NCBI GenBank assembly: GCA_020024105.1
Contig: JAHHUH010000001.1
Location: forward strand, 59,128-123,127
DNA: 64,000 nucleotides
Direction: 5' to 3'
DNA from: Phascolarctobacterium sp.
GTDB taxonomy: Bacteria; Bacillota; Negativicutes; Acidaminococcales; Acidaminococcaceae
Below are positions 26,256 to 35,430 of the stretch, piece by piece (positions within the stretch are counted from its first letter, which is position 1; every line of letters starts with the position of its first letter). The translations under genes were made by a program, and so were the position numbers. Below the pieces are notes generated by a model. It did not search any database and was not told the origin of the DNA. It worked only from the letters and a program-made list of their open reading frames with translations.

Positions 26256-27788
26256 TTATTTCGCAACTGTCATCATAATCAAGCCATGCTCATTCACATA
26301 ACGCGGGTCGTATTCTTCTAATTGCAGCGTAGCCTGTACTATTTTCACCATCTTATCAAGATTAATTTTTTCCAATCCCTGAACAATACCTCCATCTGTC
26401 AACCGGTTCAGACGCATAAAGGTTTCTACGATAGCAATGCACCAGAGAATCTGATCATTGGCATTAATAGTATAGCTTTGCAGAAAATCACCCGCCATAT
26501 TTCTTATTAAGGTCATATCATAGGAAGCTATATTTAAAGTTCTCTGTAAAATACGCAAAGTCCTTGTAAAAATCGGTTCCACACTGGCTGGTATTTCGGC
26601 CGGCTCATAATTCTGTACTTTGGTTTGATAGCCAAAGCTTTCCAACATAACATAGGTGGAATAAAGTGAAAATATATGACGCACCAGCAAGGGATAACGG
26701 CTGATAAATTCTTTCCAGGAAGGCACATGCCCCCAGGAAGCACTTACCCATTTCCGCAGTTCTAAAAGCTGGTCAAGCATTTTCTTACGAAAGCCCTGCG
26801 GCAAATAAACACTGTTAATATAGTCCATTGCCCTATAATCATTGCCATATAAGTGGCCGATAAGCAGCCAATCCTTTTTGACTACATTTTCCTCTGTGGG
26901 AATGAACACGGAGAAATACTCCTTGGTGAAAAAATCACGGCATGCGTAAAAGCCGTCCTCCTCCTGATATTCGGCACTAAAAATCCTTAGGGTCGTTCCT
27001 TGAAGCTCCTCCAAATAATAACGGTCCGCCTTCCCCCAATGAAGCTTATCCTTAGCAAAACCCTTTTCATAAAAATACTGGATGGGGGTCAAATCAGTTC
27101 TCAGCATATGATAGTCAAAAAGAAAGTATTGCCAAAATACCTCTTCATGACCAACAGTATTAGGAGCAAGCTCCTCCCTATCCTTGACCAGTACTACATC
27201 AAAAAGCTCCAGTGCCTTTAAATAATCTCTTTTATAATTGTCCTTAGTGAAAAATACCTGCAAAGGTTTTTTCAACATCGCATAGGCATTATCTAAATTG
27301 TAAATAACACCCTCATCGGGATCTGGAGTTGCAAAACGGGCATATTCCTTAGCCTCGGGCAGGAAATTACCTTCTCTGTCCAGTAAAGCCAATTTTCCCT
27401 GGGGTAAAAGTAAAGCCTTTGCTTCCCGGGGCGCATTAACATGCAACACCATCCGCTTGGTAACAAGATAATTAAAGAAATCCTGCCAGCAATCCAAATA
27501 TTCGCTCAGCTTTGCTTCATCTAGTTCAAAGCCAGGAATATTACGTCCCAGCCAAGCTACCATATCAATAAAATCATCCCTATCCAACATACCGATATCA
27601 CTTTCGTCCATTTGTAAATATAGGATGATCATAAAGATTTGTTCATATTTGACCATAAGCTGCTCATCATTACAGCCAGCCCAGGCCTGGGTACGTAAAT
27701 AGCCCTCTATTTCCTTCCGCTTTAAAATATTTTGCGGATTAGCCTCACTACTATATATATATTCTATTGCGTCAAAAACATTTTCCAC
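26256..27788 (-). CDS. Hypothetical protein, 510 residues
   Basis: A large soluble protein that I do not recognise. It has no signal peptide, no cysteine cluster and no P-loop. It appears mostly alpha-helical and rich in aromatic residues; the motif-like stretch RFATPDPDEGVIYNLDNAYAM is not a family that I can name. It could belong to a DUF family of large helical proteins. It is followed by the zinc-ribbon membrane protein gene, so the two form a likely two-gene operon. Confidence 0.7.
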   Translation of the reverse strand: MENVFDAIEYIYSSEANPQNILKRKEIEGYLRTQAWAGCNDEQLMVKYEQIFMIILYLQMDESDIGMLDRDDFIDMVAWLGRNIPGFELDEAKLSEYLDCWQDFFNYLVTKRMVLHVNAPREAKALLLPQGKLALLDREGNFLPEAKEYARFATPDPDEGVIYNLDNAYAMLKKPLQVFFTKDNYKRDYLKALELFDVVLVKDREELAPNTVGHEEVFWQYFLFDYHMLRTDLTPIQYFYEKGFAKDKLHWGKADRYYLEELQGTTLRIFSAEYQEEDGFYACRDFFTKEYFSVFIPTEENVVKKDWLLIGHLYGNDYRAMDYINSVYLPQGFRKKMLDQLLELRKWVSASWGHVPSWKEFISRYPLLVRHIFSLYSTYVMLESFGYQTKVQNYEPAEIPASVEPIFTRTLRILQRTLNIASYDMTLIRNMAGDFLQSYTINANDQILWCIAIVETFMRLNRLTDGGIVQGLEKINLDKMVKIVQATLQLEEYDPRYVNEHGLIMMTVAK

Positions 27789-27893
27789 TATTAAATCACG
27801 TCCTATTGTACATATTAACCATGATGAACTAATTATAACATATCTTTAAGCAAATTTTCAGAATCACTCTTTTTATCACAAAATAAACACAAT

Positions 27894-27926
27894 AAATAAA
27901 AAAAGCGAGCAAAAATGCTCGCTTTC
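27894..27926 (-). terminator. Terminator after tRNA-Asn
   Basis: On the minus strand AAAGCGAGC, loop, GCTCGCTTT is followed by TTTTATTT. Confidence 0.85.
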
Positions 27927-27950
27927 CTCTATGAAAATAGAATTATAAAC

Positions 27951-28026
27951 TGGCTCCCCGAGTAGGACTCGAACCTACGACGCCCTGATTAACAGTCAGG
28001 TGTTCTACCGGCTGAACTATCGGGGA
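27951..28026 (-). tRNA. tRNA-Asn (GTT)
   Basis: A 76-base minus-strand tRNA with acceptor stem TCCCCGA/TCGGGGA, anticodon arm CTGACTGTTAATCAG giving anticodon GTT, T-arm GTTCGAGTC and an encoded CCA end. Confidence 0.96.
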
Positions 28027-28078
28027 ATTATTTAACACAAGTAAGTATACCTCTTTACTATGATTTTGTCAAACCATT

Positions 28079-28744
28079 TTAGAAAATTCTGCAGGCTCCG
28101 TAGTAACGTGCACCCCAATAACCACTGAAAGCATCGGACACGGTAATACCAGTGCTGGTACCAGCATGAATAAACTTGCCATTGCCGAGATAAATGCCGC
28201 AATGAGAAGCACCAGCCTCATAGGTAGTAAAGAAAACCAAATCACCTATTCTTAAATTATCACTGGATACATAACGACCGTAATCCATTTGCACATCTGC
28301 AGTACGGGGAATAGAAACACCGGCACGACCAAAAACATACTGAGTGAAACCAGAACAATCAAAACCATAAGGGCTAGTTCCGCCAAATACGTAGGGCACA
28401 CCTATCATGCTATAGGCTACACGCACTATTTTGCGGATAATGGCACTGTGACCACTTCTGTTAGGAGGTAATTCATTATTCATCAATGCACGATAGGTTG
28501 CTCCACCTACAATGCCATCAACCTCCAAATTACGGTCACGCTGAAAGGCCTTGATAGCTGCTTCAGTATCATTACCGAAAACACCATCAACATAGCCAAC
28601 GGTATAGTTTAACTCGGCCAAGCGTTTTTGGATACCAACTACTACCTGACCTTCATCCCCATATTCAAAAGCAGCCAAAGCAGTATTTGCCTGGATAAAG
28701 CATAACGCCGCTGCTAAGCACAAACTCACAAAGCCTCTCCTCAT
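28079..28744 (-). CDS. Secreted NlpC/P60 peptidoglycan hydrolase with PG-binding domain
   Basis: A 221-residue exported cell-wall enzyme. A signal peptide (about 1-23, ending TALA) precedes a peptidoglycan-binding domain 1 (about 25-85: GDEGQVVVGIQKRLAELNY, DGVFGNDTEAAIKAFQ). A C-terminal NlpC/P60 domain follows, with the catalytic cysteine in YGFDCSGFTQYVF, histidine in GASHCGIYLG and a further histidine in FIHAG. It probably cleaves the D-gamma-Glu to diamino acid bond in wall peptides. A TTG at 28750 has a better-spaced AGGGG site than the ATG at 28744. It is a single-gene unit. Confidence 0.9.
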   Translation of the reverse strand: MRRGFVSLCLAAALCFIQANTALAAFEYGDEGQVVVGIQKRLAELNYTVGYVDGVFGNDTEAAIKAFQRDRNLEVDGIVGGATYRALMNNELPPNRSGHSAIIRKIVRVAYSMIGVPYVFGGTSPYGFDCSGFTQYVFGRAGVSIPRTADVQMDYGRYVSSDNLRIGDLVFFTTYEAGASHCGIYLGNGKFIHAGTSTGITVSDAFSGYWGARYYGACRIF

Positions 28745-28825
28745 GAACAACCGTCGCCCCTTTCTAGTTTCCATACATATATATATACTTATTATAACAC
28801 AGAAACAGCATTTAGGTAGTCCCAA

Positions 28826-29170
28826 ATCGAAAAAATATTTTACTTAATGAGATTTTTTCTCATAATTTCTCAATTATCTATTTAGTACCTGGTCATAATT
28901 TTTAAGTAAAATTCCTTTTTAGTCACAGCTTGGGGAAACTTCCAGCTGGTATTGCTTTCAATTACCTTCTACAATAATAAGACAATTCCTTGTCTTGCTA
29001 CCACCAAGCTTTCAGCCGCTATAAAAAAAAGCCAGGTGGTCACTTAATCGTGGTCTTTTTATTAACCGTCACCATGTCTTACCCTTGAAACAGCAAAAGA
29101 CCCCTCTAAATACCTAGTAGCTGAAGCTTCAGCTGCCAGATATAAGAGAAGTCTTGTCAATGCAATTTTA
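28826..29170. other. 345-base gap; only a weak terminator seen
   Basis: No coding sequence or RNA gene is visible. On the minus strand AAAAAGACCA and TGGCTTTTTTTT (about 29022-29062) can form an imperfect terminator for the operon ending at 29171. A perfect 16-bp palindrome, AGCTGAAGCTTCAGCT (29119-29134), lies closer to the operon end. Neither is well supported. Confidence 0.4.
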
Positions 29171-30100
29171 TCAATTAGCTTTCTTATCTACTCTTGTAAA
29201 ATAAACAATATATTCGCCAATCTTTTTATGGTCATCATAAACTGCCAAATATTTACCGTCCGCCGGTAAATCCTTGGAAGTAATAACAGCAATCTTTAAG
29301 CCAGGTGCACGCTGCTGTAGGCGTTCCACGGTACCTAAATGGGAATCGGAGTGGAAACAGCCATTTACGTGGTAAATAAAGCTTTTGGGTTCATCCTGAA
29401 GAAAATCAAAAATGCTCTCTGCCATTTTGTCATCCTTAATACATTGTGCAGCAAACATTCTATCCATCCGCAGCTGCATTTCCTGAGAGGCTTCCCCACG
29501 GCTCATATGGCCAAAAAATTTATCCTTGTAAGCGCCCTCGGGAGCAGTAGTTTCACGGGGTAGATATTTTTTATAATCATATCCAACCTTATCTGTATTA
29601 CCATCCACTGCTACATAATGAGCCATAAAGCGAGGAATATTAGCTGCTACTACAGGCAGATCATGCGCTTTAGCAAATTCCACCAGCTTACGATAGTCAG
29701 CCTTATAGCGAGGCCAAGGACGGGAGTTGGCTAAGAAATTATCCTCACTAATCTCACCATCTAAGTACTCATCCAAAACATCCTGATTATCCGCCTCAAA
29801 CATTTCCATGGATAAAACTAAACGATCACCATATTTAGCATACAGGCTTTCAAAAACCTCATATTCAATCTCGTGAAGGATATCCTGATCATGGTACTCA
29901 CCAAAAAACAGCGCGTCATAGCCGTCCAAGGATGCTACCATTTCTTTAACATCAATCACCTTATCCGTGAAGGTATCGACTATTACCGTCTTCACCTCAG
30001 GCTTAACAGCTTCTACAACGGGTTCAGCAGCTGAAGCGCTGGCACATTGCAGCAGTCCCAGCATTAAACCCATGCTGACAAATTTTTTCCAATTCAACAT
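29171..30100 (-). CDS. ChaN-family (haem-binding-type) exported protein, copy 1
   Basis: A 309-residue protein of the ChaN/Tiki superfamily. An N-terminal signal sequence (about 1-25) contains LLQCASASA, either a weak lipobox or a signal peptidase I site. The family core is FFGEYHDQDILHEIEY (Glu68, His70, His76), LSMEMFEAD, SRPWPRY and the C-terminal VNGCFHSDSHLGTVERL. Known ChaN is an iron-regulated lipoprotein that binds haem. It ends the operon that encodes the nitrogenase-like proteins and the importer (19 bases after the K-like gene), which ties it to metal or tetrapyrrole handling. A paralogue is at 41107. Confidence 0.85.
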   Translation of the reverse strand: MLNWKKFVSMGLMLGLLQCASASAAEPVVEAVKPEVKTVIVDTFTDKVIDVKEMVASLDGYDALFFGEYHDQDILHEIEYEVFESLYAKYGDRLVLSMEMFEADNQDVLDEYLDGEISEDNFLANSRPWPRYKADYRKLVEFAKAHDLPVVAANIPRFMAHYVAVDGNTDKVGYDYKKYLPRETTAPEGAYKDKFFGHMSRGEASQEMQLRMDRMFAAQCIKDDKMAESIFDFLQDEPKSFIYHVNGCFHSDSHLGTVERLQQRAPGLKIAVITSKDLPADGKYLAVYDDHKKIGEYIVYFTRVDKKAN

Positions 30101-30118
30101 TTTTTATCCTCTTCCTAA

Positions 30119-31342
30119 TTATAAATGCCAAAAATAAGCATCTATTGCTTCCAGCAGGTAGTCCGCACCCTTTTCACCCATCAAGGGCAGATGCTTAGCT
30201 ACCTGAGCACCATTAACAAAGGGAGCACTGATACGTACCTTCATATTATCGGCAGCGGCTTCCTCCAGGGTAATATCATCACCCAGGATGAGGGCCTTAT
30301 GCATTTCTGCCAGGCAGTTCAAATAATCCTTTTCATCTGCATAATACTCTACGTCTTCAGGGCAATCGGGTATGGGCTTAAGAGAGTGAGTACAAATTTT
30401 ATGAGAAATTTTAATGCCCGTACTAGCAACAAAAGCAGCTATGCCCATAATGGTATCGTAATCACCTTTCAGGAAGGCAGCTAAATGAGTTTTCTTGCGA
30501 CCCATCATTTTATACATAGCCAGTTCAGCATTTTTCTCCTGTAAGCGGCCCATCAGTGCTGCGTTCACCTCAACATCCAACGCAGCTGCAACTGCCTCTA
30601 AGAATTCCATGGTAGCCTGATAACCATAGGGAACCTTATAAACATAGGGAATACCATATTTCTTCTCCATCAGCTGTGCAGCCTCCAGGGCTTCATAGCT
30701 GAGGACGATATTAATTTTAGCAGCGGCCAAATTCTGCAGCTCCTCTACAGAGGTATCTGCACAAAGACTGGTATTCAAATGGAAGCCGAAGCCCTCCTCC
30801 ATCATGTTCTTGATTTCCCAGATATCGGATTGCATTCTAAACCTTCCCATGGAGGCTCCCAAAATATTAAAGGATTTTTCGTCCTTCACCGCTAGCGGCT
30901 TAGCTAATTTTTTTACCAGAAGAGTATTGATATCAAGAATACCCTTACTATAATCGCCACGGAAGCCGCCACGATCTACAGCAATCAGCTTAGCTTTAAC
31001 CTCGGACTGCATATAATTGCAGACGCCTTTAATATCAGTACCGATGACTGCCGCAATGGAGGAGGTAACAACGAAGATAACCTTTGGATGTTGACTTTCG
31101 TCAATTTCCACAATAGCCTCTTCCAGACGGGTAACATCACCCATGATAACGTCATCCTCACTCATATGGGTAGTAAAAAGAGACTGCCTCCATTCTACTC
31201 CCAGAGTGCCATAAAGGCCCATGCTAAAATGAGTAGTTCCGGCAGGACCATATTCTAAGACCACACTGTCCTTAATGCTCAACAAGCTCCATACAATGCC
31301 CATACGGTCAGAAGGAACAGGGAGAAATCTACATAAACTCAT
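30119..31342 (-). CDS. Nitrogenase component 1-like protein, K-like subunit
   Basis: A 407-residue protein of the nitrogenase component 1 type oxidoreductase family. Of the three cluster cysteines of NifK-type subunits, only one seems present (Cys4 in MSLCRFLP). The others align with Thr36 (YGPAGTTHFSMG) and Ser95 (VTSSIAAVIGTD), so this subunit may supply a single ligand to a shared [4Fe-4S] cluster. The start overlaps the D-like stop by four bases (ATGA), which implies translational coupling and a D/K complex. It is fed by the NifH-like protein. This is not a true nitrogenase: no nifE, nifN or nifB gene is nearby. The substrate is unknown. Confidence 0.85.
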   Translation of the reverse strand: MSLCRFLPVPSDRMGIVWSLLSIKDSVVLEYGPAGTTHFSMGLYGTLGVEWRQSLFTTHMSEDDVIMGDVTRLEEAIVEIDESQHPKVIFVVTSSIAAVIGTDIKGVCNYMQSEVKAKLIAVDRGGFRGDYSKGILDINTLLVKKLAKPLAVKDEKSFNILGASMGRFRMQSDIWEIKNMMEEGFGFHLNTSLCADTSVEELQNLAAAKINIVLSYEALEAAQLMEKKYGIPYVYKVPYGYQATMEFLEAVAAALDVEVNAALMGRLQEKNAELAMYKMMGRKKTHLAAFLKGDYDTIMGIAAFVASTGIKISHKICTHSLKPIPDCPEDVEYYADEKDYLNCLAEMHKALILGDDITLEEAAADNMKVRISAPFVNGAQVAKHLPLMGEKGADYLLEAIDAYFWHL

Positions 31343-32643
31343 AAGCCTAGCTCCTTTCTATAAGCAAAGCATTCATCAATAGCTTTTTCAATTTGACCTA
31401 ATAAGTAGCTGGTGGTTTCAAAGCCCAACATATTCATCGCCATATCACTATGTACCACAGCAATACCTTTTTTACGCAGACGCGCGCCAAATTCGTGGCC
31501 TAAATAAAGATGGGGATGTAATTCATCATATACATATTGTAAAGGAGCAATATTAGCAGATTTGCAGAGTAAAGGATCGGCCTTGGCCAAAATGCCTTGA
31601 ATATTCTCCTTATCATGCTCCGGCAATCTATTGGTCTGAATAACCTGCGGAACCATCCCCAAGCTAGTCATAAAATTGTTAATTTCAAAGCAGTCGTAAG
31701 GAGTATTGCCATAGATATAGGTAATGCCCTCCAGCTTGGACTGTTTTTCAGCAATTAAAGCCTTACATGCAGCATATTTTTCTTCAACTGCTGCCGGTAC
31801 GGGTACTTCTAGATATTGGAAAAGGCTCTGGTAATTAGCATAGATTTTTTCCGGATCTGCAAAACGGTTAAAATACACATAGGGAATACCAAAATTAGCT
31901 TCCATTTCCTGGGCCAAGGGTAAAGCAATATCGTGAACTACGATATTAACCTTAGCGGCTGCAGCACGGCGCACCTCATCCACTGTACAACCGCTGGGCA
32001 GCTGCATGCCAATTTTCTGATTAGCCTCCTTAAGAAGTGCAGCCAGCTCAGTAGTAGCAAAGTCGCCCATACGTTGGCCTAAAACATTTATGCTGCCATC
32101 CTTTTCCTGAGGAGTCATCATAGCCGCACAAGCAGTCAAGGTCCTTTCCAGTCCTGGGAAATGATCCTCACATTTGAAATGCTCAGTATGTACAGCAGCT
32201 ACAGGAATATGGTATTCCTTGCTCAATTCTTCAGCAATGGCGTCATAGTCATCACCAATGATTTCAATAACACAGGTAGTTACCAGGAAAACGCATTCAG
32301 GCTTATATTCTTCCATAATTTCTTTGAAGGTCTCATGCATTTTTTCAGTGCTACCAAAGGTTACATCATGGTCATTCAATACCACGGATACGCAACGTCC
32401 GTTCAAACCACCAAAATTTTCAGAATGAATGGTCATGCTTTTGGTGTAATAGGTACATTCGTCGGTACCTACTACAACCAGCAGGCTACCCTGAATTCCA
32501 CCTACGGCCATAGCCGCACCCATCAAGGGGCAATGGGTACCAGGGAATAACGCATGGGTTAGCTGGGGAATATCCTTAACCTTCTTAGCTTTGCTTAAGG
32601 GTATTAGCTTACTAACGATTTCCTTACCTTTATTTTCTGTCAT
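31339..32643 (-). CDS. Nitrogenase component 1-like protein, D-like subunit
   Basis: A 434-residue protein of the same superfamily. The three cluster cysteines are visible: Cys38 in GTHCPLMG, Cys63 in GTDECTYYT and Cys124 in TTCVIEIIGDD, the last matching NifD-type CPxGxIGDD. At the position of the FeMo-cofactor cysteine (KVNIVVHDIALPL) there is Asp238, and near the cofactor histidine (SDMAMNMLGF) there is no His. So a FeMo-type cofactor is not expected. The arrangement of 3 Cys here and 1 in the partner resembles protochlorophyllide reductase. The ligand assignments are by-eye alignments. Confidence 0.88.
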   Translation of the reverse strand: MTENKGKEIVSKLIPLSKAKKVKDIPQLTHALFPGTHCPLMGAAMAVGGIQGSLLVVVGTDECTYYTKSMTIHSENFGGLNGRCVSVVLNDHDVTFGSTEKMHETFKEIMEEYKPECVFLVTTCVIEIIGDDYDAIAEELSKEYHIPVAAVHTEHFKCEDHFPGLERTLTACAAMMTPQEKDGSINVLGQRMGDFATTELAALLKEANQKIGMQLPSGCTVDEVRRAAAAKVNIVVHDIALPLAQEMEANFGIPYVYFNRFADPEKIYANYQSLFQYLEVPVPAAVEEKYAACKALIAEKQSKLEGITYIYGNTPYDCFEINNFMTSLGMVPQVIQTNRLPEHDKENIQGILAKADPLLCKSANIAPLQYVYDELHPHLYLGHEFGARLRKKGIAVVHSDMAMNMLGFETTSYLLGQIEKAIDECFAYRKELGL

Positions 32644-32662
32644 TTATGAACCTTCCTCTTTA

Positions 32663-33439
32663 CTAAATTTCCTTATATACGATTAAAGGCTTTTTGCGGC
32701 CGGGCAGCTTAATGACGTCCGCCTCCACATTATAAACCTCATGAAGCATTTTAGGAGTAATAACCTCCTCCGGAGTGCCCTCGCTATATTTATGGCCTTC
32801 TTTGATAACGATAATACGATCGCTAACCTCCAAGGCCTGTTCCAAATCATGAAGCACCATAACCACGCCAATACCGGATTCACGATTCAGTTTTTTTACA
32901 ACACGCATGGTTTCCTGCTGATGAGAAATATCCAAATAGGTGGTGGGTTCATCCAGGAAAAGGATTTCCGGCTGCTGTGCTAAAACAGTGGCAATCCACA
33001 CCCTTTGAGTTTCACCACCGGAGCAGGCATTAATGGACTTATTACGCATATGCCAGGTACCAGTAGTCTTTAAAGCCCATTCAATAATCTCCTCATCCTC
33101 AGCAGTGTTACCCTTATACCATTTCTGATAAGGCACACGACCATAGGCAACCAAATCCTTAACCTTAAAATCTGGAGGAGCACAGTGCATCTGGGGCAGT
33201 ACACCAATACAGCGCGCCAATTTTTTAGGTTCCATTTCCTTTAAATCACAGCCGTTGATAAATACTACACCCTTAGTATATTTTAGCAATCTTGTCAAGG
33301 CCTTCAGTACAGTGGATTTACCACTTCCGTTAGGTCCGATGATGGTAGTGATTTCACCCTTACGTACCTCTATGTCGATTTCAGGGATGATAATCAGTCC
33401 GTCATAGCCAATTTCCAAGTTCTGACCTTTAACTTCCAC
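32663..33439 (-). CDS. FecE/BtuD-type ABC importer ATPase
   Basis: A 258-residue ATPase. Walker A is GPNGSGKST (around residue 38), the signature is CSGGETQRVW, Walker B is EILFLDEPTTYLD and the switch histidine lies in VLHDLEQAL. It belongs to the iron-siderophore/haem/cobalamin importer group. The start is GTG (33437-33439) after GAAGGGGAAAG, overlapping the permease gene by eleven bases. It works with the permease at 33429 and the receptor at 34436. Its placement among nitrogenase-like genes indicates that the importer brings in the substrate or metal for them. Confidence 0.92.
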   Translation of the reverse strand: MEVKGQNLEIGYDGLIIIPEIDIEVRKGEITTIIGPNGSGKSTVLKALTRLLKYTKGVVFINGCDLKEMEPKKLARCIGVLPQMHCAPPDFKVKDLVAYGRVPYQKWYKGNTAEDEEIIEWALKTTGTWHMRNKSINACSGGETQRVWIATVLAQQPEILFLDEPTTYLDISHQQETMRVVKKLNRESGIGVVMVLHDLEQALEVSDRIIVIKEGHKYSEGTPEEVITPKMLHEVYNVEADVIKLPGRKKPLIVYKEI

Positions 33440-34433
33440 TTACTTTCCCCTTCTTTCTTAACATATATAGGAAAAACGGTCCGCCAGTAGCAGCCATAAT
33501 GATACCCACGGGAATCTCCATACCAGGAATCAGGGTACGGCCCAAGGTATCTGCAGCCAAAAGCAGTACAGCACCTAATAAGGTACTAACCGGCAACAAT
33601 GCCTTATAATCGGAACCAACCATCATTCTTGCAATATGAGGTACAACCAGACCAATAAAACCAATCATACCTGCTACAGAAACAGTGGACGCCGCCAGGA
33701 AAGCAGCAACACCGGACAACAGAACACGCACCCAGTTAACATTAATGCCCAAGCTTTTGGCCATTTCGTCACCTAATTGAAGAATATTAGCATTCTTAAT
33801 ACAGCAGAAGCCTAAAATCAGACCCAAGCCGGCATAAAAAGTCAAAACATAAACCTGTTCCCAATTACAACCGGACAAGCTGCCGTTTAAGAAAACCAGT
33901 ACATTGGCTAGATTATCCGCATTCAGCATCTGCAAAAAGGAGTTATAGGAGCCCAACACAGTGTTAATGGCAACACCGGAAAGAATAATCCGCACCGGGT
34001 CCACACCATCACGCCAAGCCAGAATATAAATCAAAACACAGGCCAGAGCTGCACCAACAAAGGACAACAGCGGTACCAGAGAAATCATAGTGGGAAATAA
34101 CAACAGCACAGTGGTAGCTGCTGTTACTGCACCGGCAGAAACACCAATAATACCAGGGTCTGCCAAGGGATTACGCATTACGGATTGGAGCAGTGCACCA
34201 GCTACAGCCAGGCAGGCACCTACCTCGATAGCCATAATCAAACGGGGTAAACGTAAATTTAGGACAATAACCCGGATGGGCCCGTCATCCTTATTGAGTA
34301 AAGCATCAACAATTTGAGGAATTGTGTATTCAGCAGTACCAATACTTAAAGTTACTAAGGAAAGTACCACCAGACATACAATTAAAACTAAGCTGACGCC
34401 ACCTACTTTTAAAAGACTTACTTCCTTCTTCAT
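33429..34433 (-). CDS. FecCD-type ABC importer permease
   Basis: A 334-residue membrane protein with about ten hydrophobic segments. The FecCD features GACLAVAGALLQSVMRNPLADPGIIGVSAGA (around residues 75-105) and GFIGLVVPHIARMMVGSDYK (around residues 265-285) are clear. It forms the membrane channel of the importer, probably as a homodimer. The start is two bases from the receptor stop, and its end overlaps the ATPase start. Confidence 0.93.
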   Translation of the reverse strand: MKKEVSLLKVGGVSLVLIVCLVVLSLVTLSIGTAEYTIPQIVDALLNKDDGPIRVIVLNLRLPRLIMAIEVGACLAVAGALLQSVMRNPLADPGIIGVSAGAVTAATTVLLLFPTMISLVPLLSFVGAALACVLIYILAWRDGVDPVRIILSGVAINTVLGSYNSFLQMLNADNLANVLVFLNGSLSGCNWEQVYVLTFYAGLGLILGFCCIKNANILQLGDEMAKSLGINVNWVRVLLSGVAAFLAASTVSVAGMIGFIGLVVPHIARMMVGSDYKALLPVSTLLGAVLLLAADTLGRTLIPGMEIPVGIIMAATGGPFFLYMLRKKGKVSGS

Positions 34434-34435
34434 CT

Positions 34436-35419
34436 TTATAAATTCCTAGCTTCCAAAATATCAATCAATTCATTAATATTGTCAATTACATTAATACCTG
34501 CACTAGCTACATACTTGATAGGCAGATAAACTACATGACCATCACGAATAGCGGAAATGGAGTTCCAGTATTCAGGATTTCTTGCAAAATCCTCCTCCAT
34601 CACCTTCTGATGACCCTCGCTGGTGGGAGAACCTCCTACACAAAGAATAACGTCGGGATTATAGCTCAAAGCCTGCTCCTTATCCAGAAGCACCAATTTG
34701 GCTTTAGTATCCTGGTAAACATTTTCGTAACCTAAAAGATCTGCCATGTTACCTAAGGTACCTTCTTTATTCTGGATAAAATGTCTGGGAGGACCGGACT
34801 GAAGCACCATTACACGTTTTCTCTGATTATCAGCACGTTTAGCCTCCATGCGTTTTTCCAATTTATCAAAACGCTCCTCAATAGCCTGGGCACCAGGATT
34901 ATCCTTACCAAAAGCCTTAATCAGATTCTCTGTCAAATTTTTAATAGAGCTGTAGGGTACAATATGACCTGCATCGACATAGTATACGGGAATTTTTTCT
35001 TTTTCTAAAATTTTGCCGTAGGAATCCTTGGCCTGATAACCAACAATAACCAGGTCAGGTTGTTGAGCAATAATAGTTTCAATATCAAAATTATCATTCA
35101 TGGAAACATTAAATTGCTTAGCCTCCTTGGCCAAAGCTTCAGGCCAGGCAAACATTTTGTTTTCAGGAATAATAATTTGCTTAACACCCATCTCGTGCAA
35201 AGCCAAAACAGGAGTATGTACTAAAGAAACAACACACTCCGGTCTTTTAGGCAAAACCACCGGGTCCTTAAAGCCCATAGCCGCCAGCTCCGGACTATAT
35301 TCCAATACGACCTTTTCGGAAGTAGCAGCACTTTCCTTCGCATCCTGACCACAACCAGTCATAAATGCGCTAGTCAACAGCAGACAGCTCATGGCTAACA
35401 GCAAAAGAATCTTTTTCAT
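34436..35419 (-). CDS. FecB/BtuF-type periplasmic-binding lipoprotein
   Basis: A 327-residue receptor of the periplasmic-binding protein family 2 (metal-chelate, haem, corrinoid). The signal peptide carries lipobox FMTGC at about residue 22. RPECVVSLVHTPVLALHEMGVK and PDLVIVGYQ mark the two lobes. It captures the substrate in the periplasm of this diderm cell and hands it to the permease. GGGAGG precedes the ATG. The gene lies between the NifH-like and permease genes, so the importer is embedded in the nitrogenase-like operon. Confidence 0.88.
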   Translation of the reverse strand: MKKILLLLAMSCLLLTSAFMTGCGQDAKESAATSEKVVLEYSPELAAMGFKDPVVLPKRPECVVSLVHTPVLALHEMGVKQIIIPENKMFAWPEALAKEAKQFNVSMNDNFDIETIIAQQPDLVIVGYQAKDSYGKILEKEKIPVYYVDAGHIVPYSSIKNLTENLIKAFGKDNPGAQAIEERFDKLEKRMEAKRADNQRKRVMVLQSGPPRHFIQNKEGTLGNMADLLGYENVYQDTKAKLVLLDKEQALSYNPDVILCVGGSPTSEGHQKVMEEDFARNPEYWNSISAIRDGHVVYLPIKYVASAGINVIDNINELIDILEARNL

Positions 35420-35430
35420 AATGACCTCCC

